Assembly (NCBI GenBank): GCA_001599915.1
Contig: BCIG01000027.1
Coordinates: 62,001 to 126,000 of the forward strand
DNA: 64,000 bases
From: Symbiotaphrina buchneri
Taxonomy: Eukaryota; Ascomycota; Symbiotaphrinales; Symbiotaphrinaceae
Direction of reading: 5' to 3'
Numbering within the stretch: the first letter of the stretch is position 1; every line of letters starts with the position of its first letter. Below the pieces are notes generated by a model. It worked only from the letters and a program-made list of their open reading frames with translations. It did no database searches and was not told the origin of the DNA. The translations under genes were made by a program, and so were the position numbers. This document shows positions 1 through 10,341 of the stretch, one piece after another.

Positions 1-2682
1 GATATCAGACACTGCACTTACTATGACCTGTTCCACCGAGCCAGGGCCTATGCTGATACGATCCACCAGATCGAGGATCTGTCGGCGGAGACCAAGGTGC
101 TGCTTCATCTCAATGACCATACTCAGAATATAGAGTGGTTCTGGGGTACAGTGCTTGCAGGCTATGTTCCCGTTATATCAGCCCCCTTTGTCAACGACGT
201 GGATCAGCGGAGGAAGCATATTGTGCATATTAATTCTCTGTTGGATAGCCCCGTCATCATCACAACAAAGGAGCTCGTCTCAGAATTTGCTGGTGTAGAA
301 GGACTGGGCATATGGACCGTGGAAGCCCTCGCGGAGAGGAAGAAGACCAGAACCAGCACAGTGAATATCGCCAGTCAGAAACAACCAGACGATCTAGCGG
401 TGCTCATGTTGACCTCTGGAAGCACCGGCAACGCAAAAGCGGTCTGTCTACGTCACGGGCAGATCATCGCCGCTCTGGACGGCAAGAGTAAATTCCACAA
501 CACCGGCAAAGACGACGTCTTCTTCAACTGGATCGGGCTGGACCACGTCGCCAACCTCTGCGAAACCCATCTCCACGCTATGCGTCTAGGCGCTGAACAG
601 ATCCACCTGCAGGCTTCAGATCTGCTGTCGGACCCTCTGTCGTTTATTCGACTGCTACATAAGCATCGTGTCACTTATACTTTTGCGCCCAATTTCTTCT
701 TAGCATCGTTGGTTAGATGCTTAGACAAGGACGACGGTTTACAGGGGCTGGACTTGTCGTCGCTTAAAGCATTGATATCAGGAGGCGAGTCGAACGTCGT
801 CGAGACTTGCAATGCCTTGACGAAACACCTGCGATGCCATCACGCTATTGCTGGTTTCATTCGGCCCGGCTTTGGAATGACGGAGACATGTGCGGGTTCC
901 ATCTATAGCAAATCATGTCCAACTTATGACATTGCACAAAAACTCGAATTCGCATCCTTGGGCACTTGTATACCCGGTATCAAGATGCGAGTGGTAACCG
1001 ACGACGGGAACGAGGCCAGCCTCAACGAAGTGGGCAATCTGCAGGTCAGGGGCCCGATCGTTTTTACTGAGTACTTCAATAACCCTGACGGGACGTATGA
1101 GTCCTTCTCTAATGGGTGGTTCATCACGGGCGATCGTGCCTTTATCGACGGCGGAGGAAACCTGAACCTGGCCGGTCGGACGAAAGAAAGCGTCATCATC
1201 AATGGCGTCAAGCATTATCCACAAGCGCTGGAAACAGCACTGGAAGAAGCCGGTATTCCAGGCATAGTGCCTTCATACATTGCCGCCTTCCCACATCGGC
1301 CCAAAGACTCAGCAACTGAGGCCATCTGCGTTGTATATAATCCGGCTTACGCAAGGGACGATTCCAAGACCCGGATAGAAACAAATGACGCGATTGCCAG
1401 GACAGCTGGCATGGTGCTGGGGGTTAAGCCGCACGAAATCATTCCTCTAGAAAAGTCGTTCCTGCAGAAGTCTTCTCTGGGCAAATTGTCCAGAGCCAAG
1501 ATACGCAAAGCGTATGAAAATGGTGAATACACCGAACAGCGCGAGCTCAACATGGCGGCTACCAAGGACTATCGGCAGTGCCATCTCACACACCCGTCCA
1601 CATTGACAGAGGAACGGATATTAGCCGTCATGTGCGAGCACTTCGAGCTGCCCGCCGATGAAGTGGGCATCGATACCAGTCTGTTCCATCTCGGCGTCAC
1701 ATCAATCGAGCTCATCCAGTTCAAAACCCTCGTCCAGCAGCGGCTTCATCTCGACAAGGAGATCCCTCTCATCGTCGTCCTAACCAACCCCACCATCCAA
1801 GCCATGGCGGCCGCCATCGACCGCATGGCCGTCTCCGCGCCTCAGCCCTACGACCCCGTCGTCACGCTGCGATCCAGCGGGCCACGGACGCCGCTCTGGC
1901 TCGTGCATCCAGGCGTGGGCGAAGTGCTGGTCTTCCTCAACCTCAGCAACCACCTGACAGAGCGGCCGGTATACGCGCTTCGGGCGCGGGGCTTCAACCC
2001 AGGCGAGGCCTTCTTCAGCTCACTGCCCGAGATCGTGTCGACATACCACTCGCACATCAAGCGCATGCAGCCGGCGGGACCGTACGCGCTGGCGGGGTAC
2101 TCGTTCGGGGCGATGCTTGCGTTCGAGGTGGCCAAGGTGATGGAAGCGCAGGGTGATACAGTCGCGTTCCTGGCGTCGTTCAATCTCCCGCCGCATATCA
2201 AGATTCGCATGCGCCAACTCGACTGGATCGAGGTCCTGCTTAACCTGTCGTACTTCTTGGACCTGATCAGTGAGGCGTATGCGGTGCAGATCTCCGCCGA
2301 GATGCACGCCAGCACGCACGACGAGGCCCTGGAACATATCATGGGCATGGCCCCGCCGAGCCGGTTGCTGGAGTTAGCCATTGATCGCGAGAAACTGGCG
2401 CGCTGGACGTCGCTGGCATTCTCGATGCAGAATGCGGCAAGGGACTATGAGCCGGCCGGGTCGGTGGCGGCGATGGATGCCTTTGTGGCGACGCCGCTGG
2501 CGATTGCGGCTGCGAGCAGGGAGGAGTGGGTGAGGGATAAATTGTCACAGTGGAAGGATTATACCAGGACAGAACCGCGGTTTCATGATGTAGGCGGCGA
2601 GCATTACACAATGATGGGCCCGGAGCATGTCCTTGGATTCCAGAAGGCGTTGAAGAAGGCTATGGCCGATCGAGGGGTATAA
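1..2682 (+). CDS. NRPS-like synthetase, adenylation-thiolation-thioesterase (5' end outside window)
   Basis: The frame is open from base 1 without a start codon, so the N-terminus lies to the left; 893 codons are present and the stop is at 2680-2682. Domain order is adenylation (about residues 1-520 of the visible part), thiolation (about 540-620) and thioesterase (about 640-890). Visible motifs: LTSGSTGNAKAV (phosphate loop), FGMTETCAGS, TGDRAF, NGVKHYPQ with the usual lysine region, the carrier core LGVTSIELIQ with its phosphopantetheine serine, and the thioesterase nucleophile elbow GYSFGAM with a late GGEHYTMM histidine. There is no condensation domain. This A-T-TE order, and the stretch NWIGLDHVANL, resemble the furanone/quinone synthetases (TdiA, AtrA, MicA type), which activate aryl-pyruvic acids and dimerise them on the thioesterase. 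The substrate is inferred, not read. The gene converges on the monooxygenase at 2815 with a 130-base gap, as in a metabolite cluster. Confidence 0.9.
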   Translation, partial: DIRHCTYYDLFHRARAYADTIHQIEDLSAETKVLLHLNDHTQNIEWFWGTVLAGYVPVISAPFVNDVDQRRKHIVHINSLLDSPVIITTKELVSEFAGVEGLGIWTVEALAERKKTRTSTVNIASQKQPDDLAVLMLTSGSTGNAKAVCLRHGQIIAALDGKSKFHNTGKDDVFFNWIGLDHVANLCETHLHAMRLGAEQIHLQASDLLSDPLSFIRLLHKHRVTYTFAPNFFLASLVRCLDKDDGLQGLDLSSLKALISGGESNVVETCNALTKHLRCHHAIAGFIRPGFGMTETCAGSIYSKSCPTYDIAQKLEFASLGTCIPGIKMRVVTDDGNEASLNEVGNLQVRGPIVFTEYFNNPDGTYESFSNGWFITGDRAFIDGGGNLNLAGRTKESVIINGVKHYPQALETALEEAGIPGIVPSYIAAFPHRPKDSATEAICVVYNPAYARDDSKTRIETNDAIARTAGMVLGVKPHEIIPLEKSFLQKSSLGKLSRAKIRKAYENGEYTEQRELNMAATKDYRQCHLTHPSTLTEERILAVMCEHFELPADEVGIDTSLFHLGVTSIELIQFKTLVQQRLHLDKEIPLIVVLTNPTIQAMAAAIDRMAVSAPQPYDPVVTLRSSGPRTPLWLVHPGVGEVLVFLNLSNHLTERPVYALRARGFNPGEAFFSSLPEIVSTYHSHIKRMQPAGPYALAGYSFGAMLAFEVAKVMEAQGDTVAFLASFNLPPHIKIRMRQLDWIEVLLNLSYFLDLISEAYAVQISAEMHASTHDEALEHIMGMAPPSRLLELAIDREKLARWTSLAFSMQNAARDYEPAGSVAAMDAFVATPLAIAAASREEWVRDKLSQWKDYTRTEPRFHDVGGEHYTMMGPEHVLGFQKALKKAMADRGV

Positions 2683-2814
2683 CCTAGTCACCTATGACAA
2701 ACGGCCAACCTCGGACACGGGCAAGGCATACATAACGGAGATGGCAGCAGGGGATAGGATCACCGAGTTCTGTTCAGGTTATTCATACATTTCCTAGGAC
2801 TACTTATCTAATCT

Positions 2815-4460
2815 TTATCTCGCTTCCGTGAGCTTCGCCGCCACCTCATCATAGACCTCCTCGGCGTGCTTCTCCGCGTCGTGGAAGAAGATCCAGTCCT
2901 GCCTCGGCAGCGCGACAAGCTCTGGGTTCTTGGCCACGGCGTCCCAGTCTGCTTTGTGCCACATGTCTCGCGTCGACTCGCCGGTCTTTTGGACTGCCTT
3001 GACGCGGTCATATCTGTATCCCTGAGGCGTTAGTAGGCGTTACTAATTCTGGGAGAACGGGAGTGGAACCGACCGTATGGCTTCATAAGCTCGCACTGCC
3101 GTGGGAACGTTCTCCTTGCCGCCCCGCTTGAGGCACACGGCAATCGTCACGCCGTCTTCCATTGCTGCGATAAACATATTTAGTCGCAATGTTATGCTAG
3201 AGCAGGATCGAGAATAATCAAACTCACCTTGTGTAGCCCCCTGAATCGAAGTCGGCAAGAACGGGTGCGCCGAGTCTCCGAGCAACGCAATGCGCCCTTT
3301 ATCACTGACCCAGCGCGGCAGAGGATCTCTATAGACTAACTTCCAATCCACCAGCGACGGCTCCGGCGTCTTCTCCACGATGGCCGTGCAGAGCGGATCC
3401 CAGCCCTCGAGGACTTTATATACGTCCTCCAACTTTCCCGGGAAGGACCATGACTCTTCGATATCCGCTTCGTCCTGAACACAGTTAACAAAACAGACAC
3501 ACTTATAGGTGACCACGGGAACGGATGCTTTGCCAAAGACAAACCTTGTGCGTCAATACCCAGCAGACGTCCTTTCCTCCTTTGATGGTTGAAACCAGCA
3601 AGTGCACGTCAGGCCCGATCCAGCCGTTGAACGTATCGCCGTTCTCACAGAGATGCTTCGTGCGCGGGTCCGCGATGATGTCCTTGTTGGAAAACCACGC
3701 CCGCCAGATTGCATACCCGCTGCTCTTTGGCTTATCCACGTAGCCTAGCACCAGCTCTCGCGCCTGCGAGCGTACGCCGTCCGAGCCAATGACTACATCG
3801 GCAGAAACCTGCAGCAATGTCAGCCATTCCAACACCGTTCCTTCCTGTTCCGGCCACCACAGGGGCGCCGCGGAAGCGGGAGAGAGGCCGAGAGACATAC
3901 CTTGTCGCCGTTATCCAGAATAATCCCCGCCTGGTCATCCTCTTCCCAGTATTTACTGACTTTACAGCCCAAATGGATTGGGATGCCCAACTCATCCTTG
4001 ACATAATTAAACACAACAGTATGGAACTCTCCACGGTGGCCATTAAAGATCGGCGCCTCCGGATCCGGCGGCGGGTGGTGCTGCGTCATGACCAGCTCGC
4101 CCGTATACTTATGGATCTTGAACCCATGCTTGCGCAGGTCGATGCTCAGCGGCGCCAGTCGACGGTGGATCTCCCCGCCCGCCCACCGGTGGAATATCCG
4201 GCCCGCGTTTGGCCCGAAGGAGATGATGTCTCCCAGCGCTTTCAGCTGTGCGAAGGACTCGTAGATGACTACGTCGTGCCCTTGCCGGTGGCATTCCACT
4301 GCTGCGGTCAATCCGCCGAAGCCTGCGCCTCAATGTTAGTTGGGAGCGAGGAGACTTGCTGGATTGCAGGGCGAAGTTATTGCGTACCAGCGCCGACAAT
4401 GAGCACTTTGATACCAGTCTTTTGGGCCGGCGTGTCCGGCGAGCGTTCGGGAACCGTCAT
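2815..4460 (-). CDS. FAD-dependent (group A) monooxygenase, salicylate hydroxylase-like
   Basis: Six exons can be joined in frame: 4460-4388, 4322-3901, 3808-3545, 3474-3228, 3164-3070 and 3021-2815, giving about 435 residues, normal for the family. The last donor (GTTCCA) is weak, so that junction is the least certain. The protein has the three hallmarks of FAD/NAD(P)H aromatic hydroxylases: an N-terminal dinucleotide fold split by intron 1 (VLIVGAG/FGGLTAAVECHR), a DG motif ADVVIGSDGVRS, and the GD motif GRIALLGDSAHPFLP followed by GATQAMEDG. Such enzymes hydroxylate or oxidatively decarboxylate aromatic substrates using NAD(P)H and O2. Here it probably tailors the product of the neighbouring A-T-TE synthetase; this is inferred from position. 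It could equally act on an unrelated phenolic compound. No signal peptide is seen, so it is probably cytosolic. Confidence 0.88.
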
Positions 4461-5046
4461 CTTGCTAGCCCGTACGTTGTAGTCCTCAACTATATGCAGC
4501 TGGATATTGATCAGTAACTAGCGCCTCTTTTGTGCAAGGACTCTTCTCGAGAGAACCCGAGCTTGTCGACTTCAGAGTACAAGGCTGTGGGCGTCGTTGC
4601 TCTTTATCATTGATCTTGGTTGGAAGCGTAAGGGTCAAGGGTTCCTGTTACCCCACACCGAGGCCGACGACATGCTCCAGCCCCCGCACTATACCCGTCT
4701 GAGTACTCCCCATGGGATTTCGCCGGCGTACCATCAACTGCCGATACTTCACTACGGAACGTTGAACTTCCGGGATGCGCTGACCTAACTACCTTGGGAA
4801 GGGTCAGATTTGGTGGATGTGGATGAGATGTATTTGCAGCAAGGTTTCGGTGTCAACATCAGAAATGGTTTTCATTCCAGAAAGTAAGTACAACATTGAT
4901 TGTAGTTGATTACTTCGCGCATATGGATAATAGTCTAGACAGTACGAAGGATCTGATATATAGGCCGCAGATTGGCAGAAGTAAGAAGAATGTAATGAGA
5001 TGTTGAAATATGACGACCAAAAGTCTATAAGCTCCGCCCGTTTCCT
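4461..5046. other. Intergenic, monooxygenase promoter / transporter 3' side
   Basis: About 590 bases between two genes that both run leftwards. It should hold the monooxygenase promoter and the transporter 3' end. I see no coding exon or convincing conserved site. Confidence 0.5.
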
Positions 5047-7106
5047 TTAGCTCTTCCTGTACCGCAACGCCAGATACCCGAGGATCCTATATCCGGCGAT
5101 GATACCAATCATGATACCAACCCACGTCCCCTCCAACCCAGTGCTGATGTTGAACGACTCGAGCACAGCCGTGCCGCGGATCTCGCCCTGAGAACTGAGA
5201 TCGCTCGCATACATGCACTGATACGACCCACCGGCGAGCTTGGCACATTCGTAATTGCGGTCCTTGAACTCATTGACCATCATCCCTTGGAAGGCGTACG
5301 CCTGGTAGTCGATGTAGTGGAAGACGTACTTCCAGAAGGGGTTGAGGATCGTCATGGGCACGAGGAAGCCATCGACGCACATCCACAGCCCATTGGCGAA
5401 AGCCGTGACGGCCAGCGCGACGACGAAGACGGGGAAGATGCTCGAGACGAGCACGACGAGCGACTCTGCGGCCAGCAGGTCGAGGAACAGCCAGAGGACA
5501 TACATCCAGAACGCGTGCCCGTCGGCGCGGAAGTTCGACAGCCAGTACTCGACGACGGAGAAGAGAATAACGATGATGAACAGGAAGGGCAGGCCGATGA
5601 GGAAGTTGGCGACGGTGAATGCCAGCGGGCCGACGAGGCCGTTGGCGCGCTCCTTGGCGAACGTGGCGCGGTCCTCGAGGAAGGCCGGCACGTACGCCAC
5701 GGCCATGAAGGACATGAAGGCGGAGCTGAAGAAGATGGCGTTGATGAACGGCTGGATGTCGGCCTGCGCGGTCTTGAGACGCAGGAACACGGTGCCCACC
5801 AGGATGGCCAGCCCGAGGTACATGACGATCCGGATGCCGTAGGCGACGATGTCCCGGTAGGCTTTGATCCAAGACCGGTGGAGCAGCACGATCGGGACGC
5901 GCCAGACGCTGGGTTTCTCCACTTTAGTCAAGGTCCGATCTTGCGTCTTCTCCAAGTCTTGATAGCTGGCGGTGGATCTCTGGATTTCGTCCTTGAGACG
6001 TACGTTGCGCTCGCAGGAGACCCATTCGTTTGTGATATGCTCGAGACGGCTGCCGACGTCATCGCCTTCTCGGACAAGGTCGGTGTTGACGAGGTCGAGG
6101 AAGAACTCTGCAGGATTGGTCTCTGCCGGCATTCGGTATCCGATGTTGGCGAAGTAGTCGTGCGCTTCATCGAGTGGGCCGTAGTAGCAGGTCTTGCCTT
6201 TGGACATGAGACACAGTTTGTCGAAGAGCTTGTATGTTGTCGTCGAGGGTTGATGGATGGATGCAATGATCACGAGCTTGACAGTTGTCAGATTATACGC
6301 GGGGAGCGACTCAGTCATACAGAAGGCTTACTTTGTTCCTCCGTCCAATATCTCGGATATACTTGATAACCTCATAGCTGAGGGTCGAATCCAAGCCGCT
6401 GGTGGGCTCATCAAGGAACAGGATCTTCGGGTCCGTCACCAGTCGACTCGCGACACCGAGCCGCTTCTTCTGCCCACCACTAAGACCCTTCTTGATAGGC
6501 GTGCCCACGATAGTGTCCGCCTGCGATGCCAGGCCAAAACTGGCAATCAGGTCATCCACCCTCTTGAAGGCCTCCTTCTTGCTGACCGAACTATTCGAGC
6601 GGTCAGTCTCCTGTCATCGCGAACCGTGCCACAATGAGCACATACCTAGGCAGAGCCAGACGCGCAGCAAACCGCATCGTCTCCCGAACCGTCAAGCTCC
6701 CAATAAGAGCATCTTCCTGCTCGACGTAGCTCGAGAGGTCGCGGATCCTCTGCCAATTCATTTGATGTCCGTCTGCTAGGATCTCGCCAGTCGTGGTGGC
6801 CCCGGCAGCTGCAGCACCGTGTGCAAGCGCATTCAGCAGCGTTGTCTTGCCCGATCCACTAGGTCCCATGATGGCCAGCATCTCGCCTGCCTGCACGATG
6901 TCATGCGACTCGGTCAGAATGTGTAGAGGGTTACCGGTCTTGCGATCCTTCACCACAACATTTAGATCTTTCCAGACGAAGGTCTGGACCGCATCGTTCA
7001 TGAGTTGCGCGTTAGGAACATGGTTCTGTTCAAGGGCTGGGTCATCTGATGACCCGGTGATGGTGCGTGAGCTGTTGGGATCTGCGTCGGTGGTGTAATT
7101 AGACAT
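5047..7106 (-). CDS. ABCG (WHITE-type) half-transporter
   Basis: Three exons (7106-6646, 6590-6332, 6276-5047) join in frame to 649 residues, the usual size of a half-transporter with one nucleotide-binding domain followed by one membrane domain. The binding domain shows Walker [10 protein letters not shown], signature [10 protein letters not shown], Walker [14 protein letters not shown] and the switch histidine in [11 protein letters not shown]. The C-terminal half has about six hydrophobic spans, including [17 protein letters not shown] and stretches around [13 protein letters not shown], then a cysteine-containing loop ([13 protein letters not shown]) before the last span, as in ABCG proteins. 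It must dimerise to work. The family exports lipids, pigments and metabolites. Its position next to the synthetase and monooxygenase suggests export of the cluster product or self-protection; this is inference. A role unrelated to the cluster is possible. Confidence 0.92.
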
Positions 7107-7727
7107 GACTGAAATGTAAGATGGTGATGTGCGTATGTCGCTAGAAACTGGGCAGCATGCGGGTTTCCGGAAATTTGGATCCAGTCGACATGGGATGCAT
7201 TAGCCTTAAATACCGGGCTGCGCTGACTGTCTATGATGAAGGAATGCATGGTCACCGAGGACACAATTTGCACTGCGCATCGTTGTTGTTGTCCCCAATC
7301 CTGCGAGGTCGCCGAACTCGACCTTCCTGCTCCGTTCGGCGGTAAGCTTGCGCTTTGAGCTGACTTATAGAAAAGGTCGAGACCATCAAATCAGTAATCC
7401 TCTATTATTATTGCAATTTGCTGATATATTTCATATATTTCACGCGGAATTCGAAAGTTCGGTGGGCAAAGACAGTTCGGCGGTCTGAAGGCCATGGTCA
7501 GGTCGCCGTCTGGGTAGCACTGGCCTAGAACATCTGCTGCGCAAGAGCAGACACAAAAGTCACCGACGGCAATCTTGCCTTGGGCCTCATTCGCCCAAAA
7601 TCCGTAATATCATTCACTGTAGTCACTTTGAGAATTATATGGGAACATCACAGAGGCTACGTCAACTAGCATCTACATATATAGAGGGTTATAAAAGTAG
7701 AGCACTAGAGGACTATCAAAATATTTA

Positions 7728-7752
7728 CCGACCAATTTCCAAAATTGGTCGG
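7728..7752. repeat. Perfect inverted repeat, 11-base arms
   Basis: Arm CCGACCAATTT at 7728-7738 and its exact reverse complement AAATTGGTCGG at 7742-7752, with a 3-base spacer. Each arm contains CCAAT on one strand. It lies about 620 bases upstream of the ABC transporter start and could be a dimer-binding operator or a small hairpin. Confidence 0.7.
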
Positions 7753-8063
7753 ATTCTCACCTATATTTAAAACCGACAGGAGCATATGCTCGGGGTCTTC
7801 CAGCCATTCCCATTCGTCCCAATCAACGAACGACCACAGGCCGTTCCTGGGCTTGCTGAGATGAGCGCAATATTAAGAGTGGATTAGCGACAGATGACGT
7901 GCGTCTTATGGGATTCACAACGCCGTTGCCCCTGCTGAGAACGGCGGTTGCTTCATGGGGCGCGAAAAGAAAGTGACGGGTACCTGGTAAGGTTGACGTA
8001 GAAGACGGGAGGCAAGATAGAACTGTGGTCGGCGATCTTCTGGTCAGCGAGGCTGAGCCGGCA

Positions 8064-8087
8064 GTTCTAACGTTCTAACGTTCTAAC
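8064..8087. repeat. Three tandem copies of GTTCTAAC
   Basis: GTTCTAAC occurs three times head to tail with no mismatch. The spacing of 8 bases is not a codon multiple and the site is non-coding. It may be a regulatory array or simple slippage. Confidence 0.75.
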
Positions 8088-8369
8088 GTCACCTCAAGGT
8101 AACTTCTCCGGTTTAGGCTAGCGCAAATCCGTTATTTGCTGCGGTTGACGTTCTACGGTACCTAAGACCACGCATAATGTGTCATTAGGATAGGTACCTA
8201 GCACGTTCCATCCCCTAAGACTGCAACCAATCTAGTGTATTCATGCCTCATAACACCTCTAGGTACGTTTAACTCTGTCTTCTCTATCAGGGCCCCACGG
8301 CATCTCTTTAAACGCCCAAACACATATCAGACCAAACCCAATCTTAAATCCCACCACCCTCGATTCCAA

Positions 8370-9939
8370 TCACTCCTCCTCTCCCGGAGGCGCAGGGTAC
8401 TTCTCCGCCATCTCATCCAAAAAGTCCAGGACCACTTTACCCCACACGGGCTTCCTCTTATAAAACGCGACCTTCTCAGGCAATTTATGCAGCATGCCGC
8501 CCAAGCGCTGCGCCAGCCCCGGTTCGTTCGCGATCTCAGCCAGCGGATAAAAGTACCTGCACCCCAATCCTAGCATGAGCAAGCGTTCAGAAGGACAGGA
8601 GGGACGCAGGGTGACGTACGTCTTGGTCAAGAAGCAGATGGCTTTCGTCCTGGGTAGACGGCGTGGGCCTGGCGCTCGACGCGCAGCTGGACTTGATTGA
8701 TGTCGATGGACTCGTCGGCTTTGGCTTTATCGTCGTCGCCTTCGTATAAGTGCCCGTCTTCGAGGAAGAACTCGAGCTTGTCGTTGATGCTCCAGTTGGT
8801 GCGGTAGACCATCTTGGTGGGCGTGACTTGCGAGAAGAATCTGCATACGTCAGTAGTATTTCCATTCCGCATATGTGTGACTGAAACGCATTGAGGAAAG
8901 GGGGAGAGAGGTGGATAGTACAGGGAAGGGGGAAAGGCGGAGAACAGGATCATAGGAGACGCACCTATTCATCGACCGCATCAACCGCTCCTTATACATC
9001 GGCACGGGCGCATGAATCTCCGTCAACGGCAGGCTCATCTTCGCCTTAACATCAAACCCCGCCGGGAACGCCGCCACGACTGCCTCAAGCACATACTCGG
9101 CCTCCTCACCCTCTCCTCTGACCAGCAGCGCCACATCATCCTCAATCAGCCGGCCGACCACTTTCAACGGATGCAGGCCTCCCCAGGGCTCTTTGACCTC
9201 ATACACCTCGCCCGTGACTTCATTTCGAATCTTCCCGTCCTCGACGCGGAATACGGTGGGGAAGCGCCGCGGGAGGTACTCGACCAGCATCTCCAGCAGC
9301 TCGGCGGCTGCGGCGTACCCTTTTGGTCGGCACTCCCAAGAGAAAGGCGCCGTGGCGGTGACGTGCGCTTTGTGCGCCATGCGCATGGCGTAGTTCTTGT
9401 CGAAGAGCAGCCAGGAGTCGAAGGGCAGGTTCTGGATTGCTGGTGAAAGGGAGAATTAGGCTCTCGTGGGTTTGGCAGCTGGAGGGATATTGACGAACCC
9501 ATAGTTACTTTATACGTCCGGTCGCGGATATAATCCGCTTTCCACCATTGGACTGGCTCCTCGGCGGTGATGTCGAAGGACGGCTTATACGGCTGAACTT
9601 GTGAGAAGTCGAGCTCTGTCACGTCATCTGTCGGTGGTCTGTCAGTCATGCCTGCAAATGTCAATTGATTCCGTAGATGCTTATCGCACCATCGCCATAA
9701 AAGCCAGGTACTTTAGCCTTGCGAATCCCAGGTTCTGCTTGCACTGCCTTATCGCTGCTCAATTGTCCTTTTTCCCCGAGAAGACGTCTTCTGTACACGA
9801 AGAAAGCAGAAAGAACAGTCAAAGCCATCGCCGCATTGATGACGGAGACCAGGCCGGCGGCCTGTACTATGCTCCTCCAATGGAGGAAGTCATCCCGAAG
9901 GAAATCTTCGAAGCGCGAATGGCTTATAACGGACGACAT
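8370..9939 (-). CDS. DUF3445 haem-dependent oxidative N-demethylase-like protein, membrane anchored (one apparent frameshift)
   Basis: Exons 9939-9690, 9627-9499, 9439-8965, 8840-8620 and 8556-8370 give about 430 residues. Residues 20-50 form one hydrophobic span (GLVSVINAAMALTVLSAFFV) followed by RRR, so the protein is probably anchored with a short N-terminal tail. The rest matches DUF3445 (HODM alpha subunit-like): PFDSWLLFDKNY, GYAAAAELLEMLVEYLPRRF, LPLTEIHAPVPMY, RTNWSINDKLEFF and RVERQ. In bacteria the relatives demethylate dimethylamine with haem; the fungal substrate is unknown. After RVERQAHAVYP the reading frame continues only one base out of phase (RTKAICFLTKTYFYPLAEI), near 8655-8660 beside a short C run. 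That is either a real one-base deletion or a sequence error; an intron would remove the conserved RVERQ block. The exon 1-2 junction has an alternative 38-base intron. Confidence 0.8.
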
Positions 9940-10341
9940 TGTGTCGTGTCTCCCAAAGTAGGATTTAGACTCATGCAGCGAGCTTCAAACAGCAATTGGG
10001 AATCTCCGGTGCGGGTTGGGAACAAATTGTGTCTTATCAGTTCTTGAGGTGGATAGATACACATTGAAGGTGGGGGATAGCGCGTCGCGCCCAAGCTGCG
10101 CTGCTAGTGGTGGGTTCGGCCGAGATAGCCGGCATACTTGGTGCAACTTCGGGTGGACCTTCCGGTCACGGCCAAGAAACCACAGATCAAACATGGTGCT
10201 AATTTGCAGTGCCTCTTATCAAGATACAGTCGGGCAACTGCCGAAAGCCAAAATCGCTTCATGATTCGTGAACGCTTATTACCCAATGCTTCAAGGCACC
10301 GAAATGTCCAATGCGTCAATGACGTCCCTCCCCTTATAATC
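9940..10341. other. Intergenic, DUF3445 upstream region
   Basis: About 400 bases between the DUF3445 start and the end of the DHH gene, both on the minus strand. No exon or repeat seen. Confidence 0.5.

Larger units (their letters stand above)
7107..8369. other. Intergenic region upstream of the ABCG gene
   Basis: About 1.26 kb between the transporter start and the 3' end of the DUF3445 gene. No exon is recognisable. It contains an 11-base-arm inverted repeat at 7728-7752 and an exact three-copy 8-base repeat at 8064-8087, both listed separately, and several copies of a GGTACCTA-like word near 8155-8265. Confidence 0.6.

Noticed and set aside
5287-6366. Long plus-strand frame of 359 codons opposite the ABCG gene
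   Set aside because: Composition is D/E/V-rich in the pattern expected of the complement of a coding strand; the minus strand carries Walker and signature motifs.
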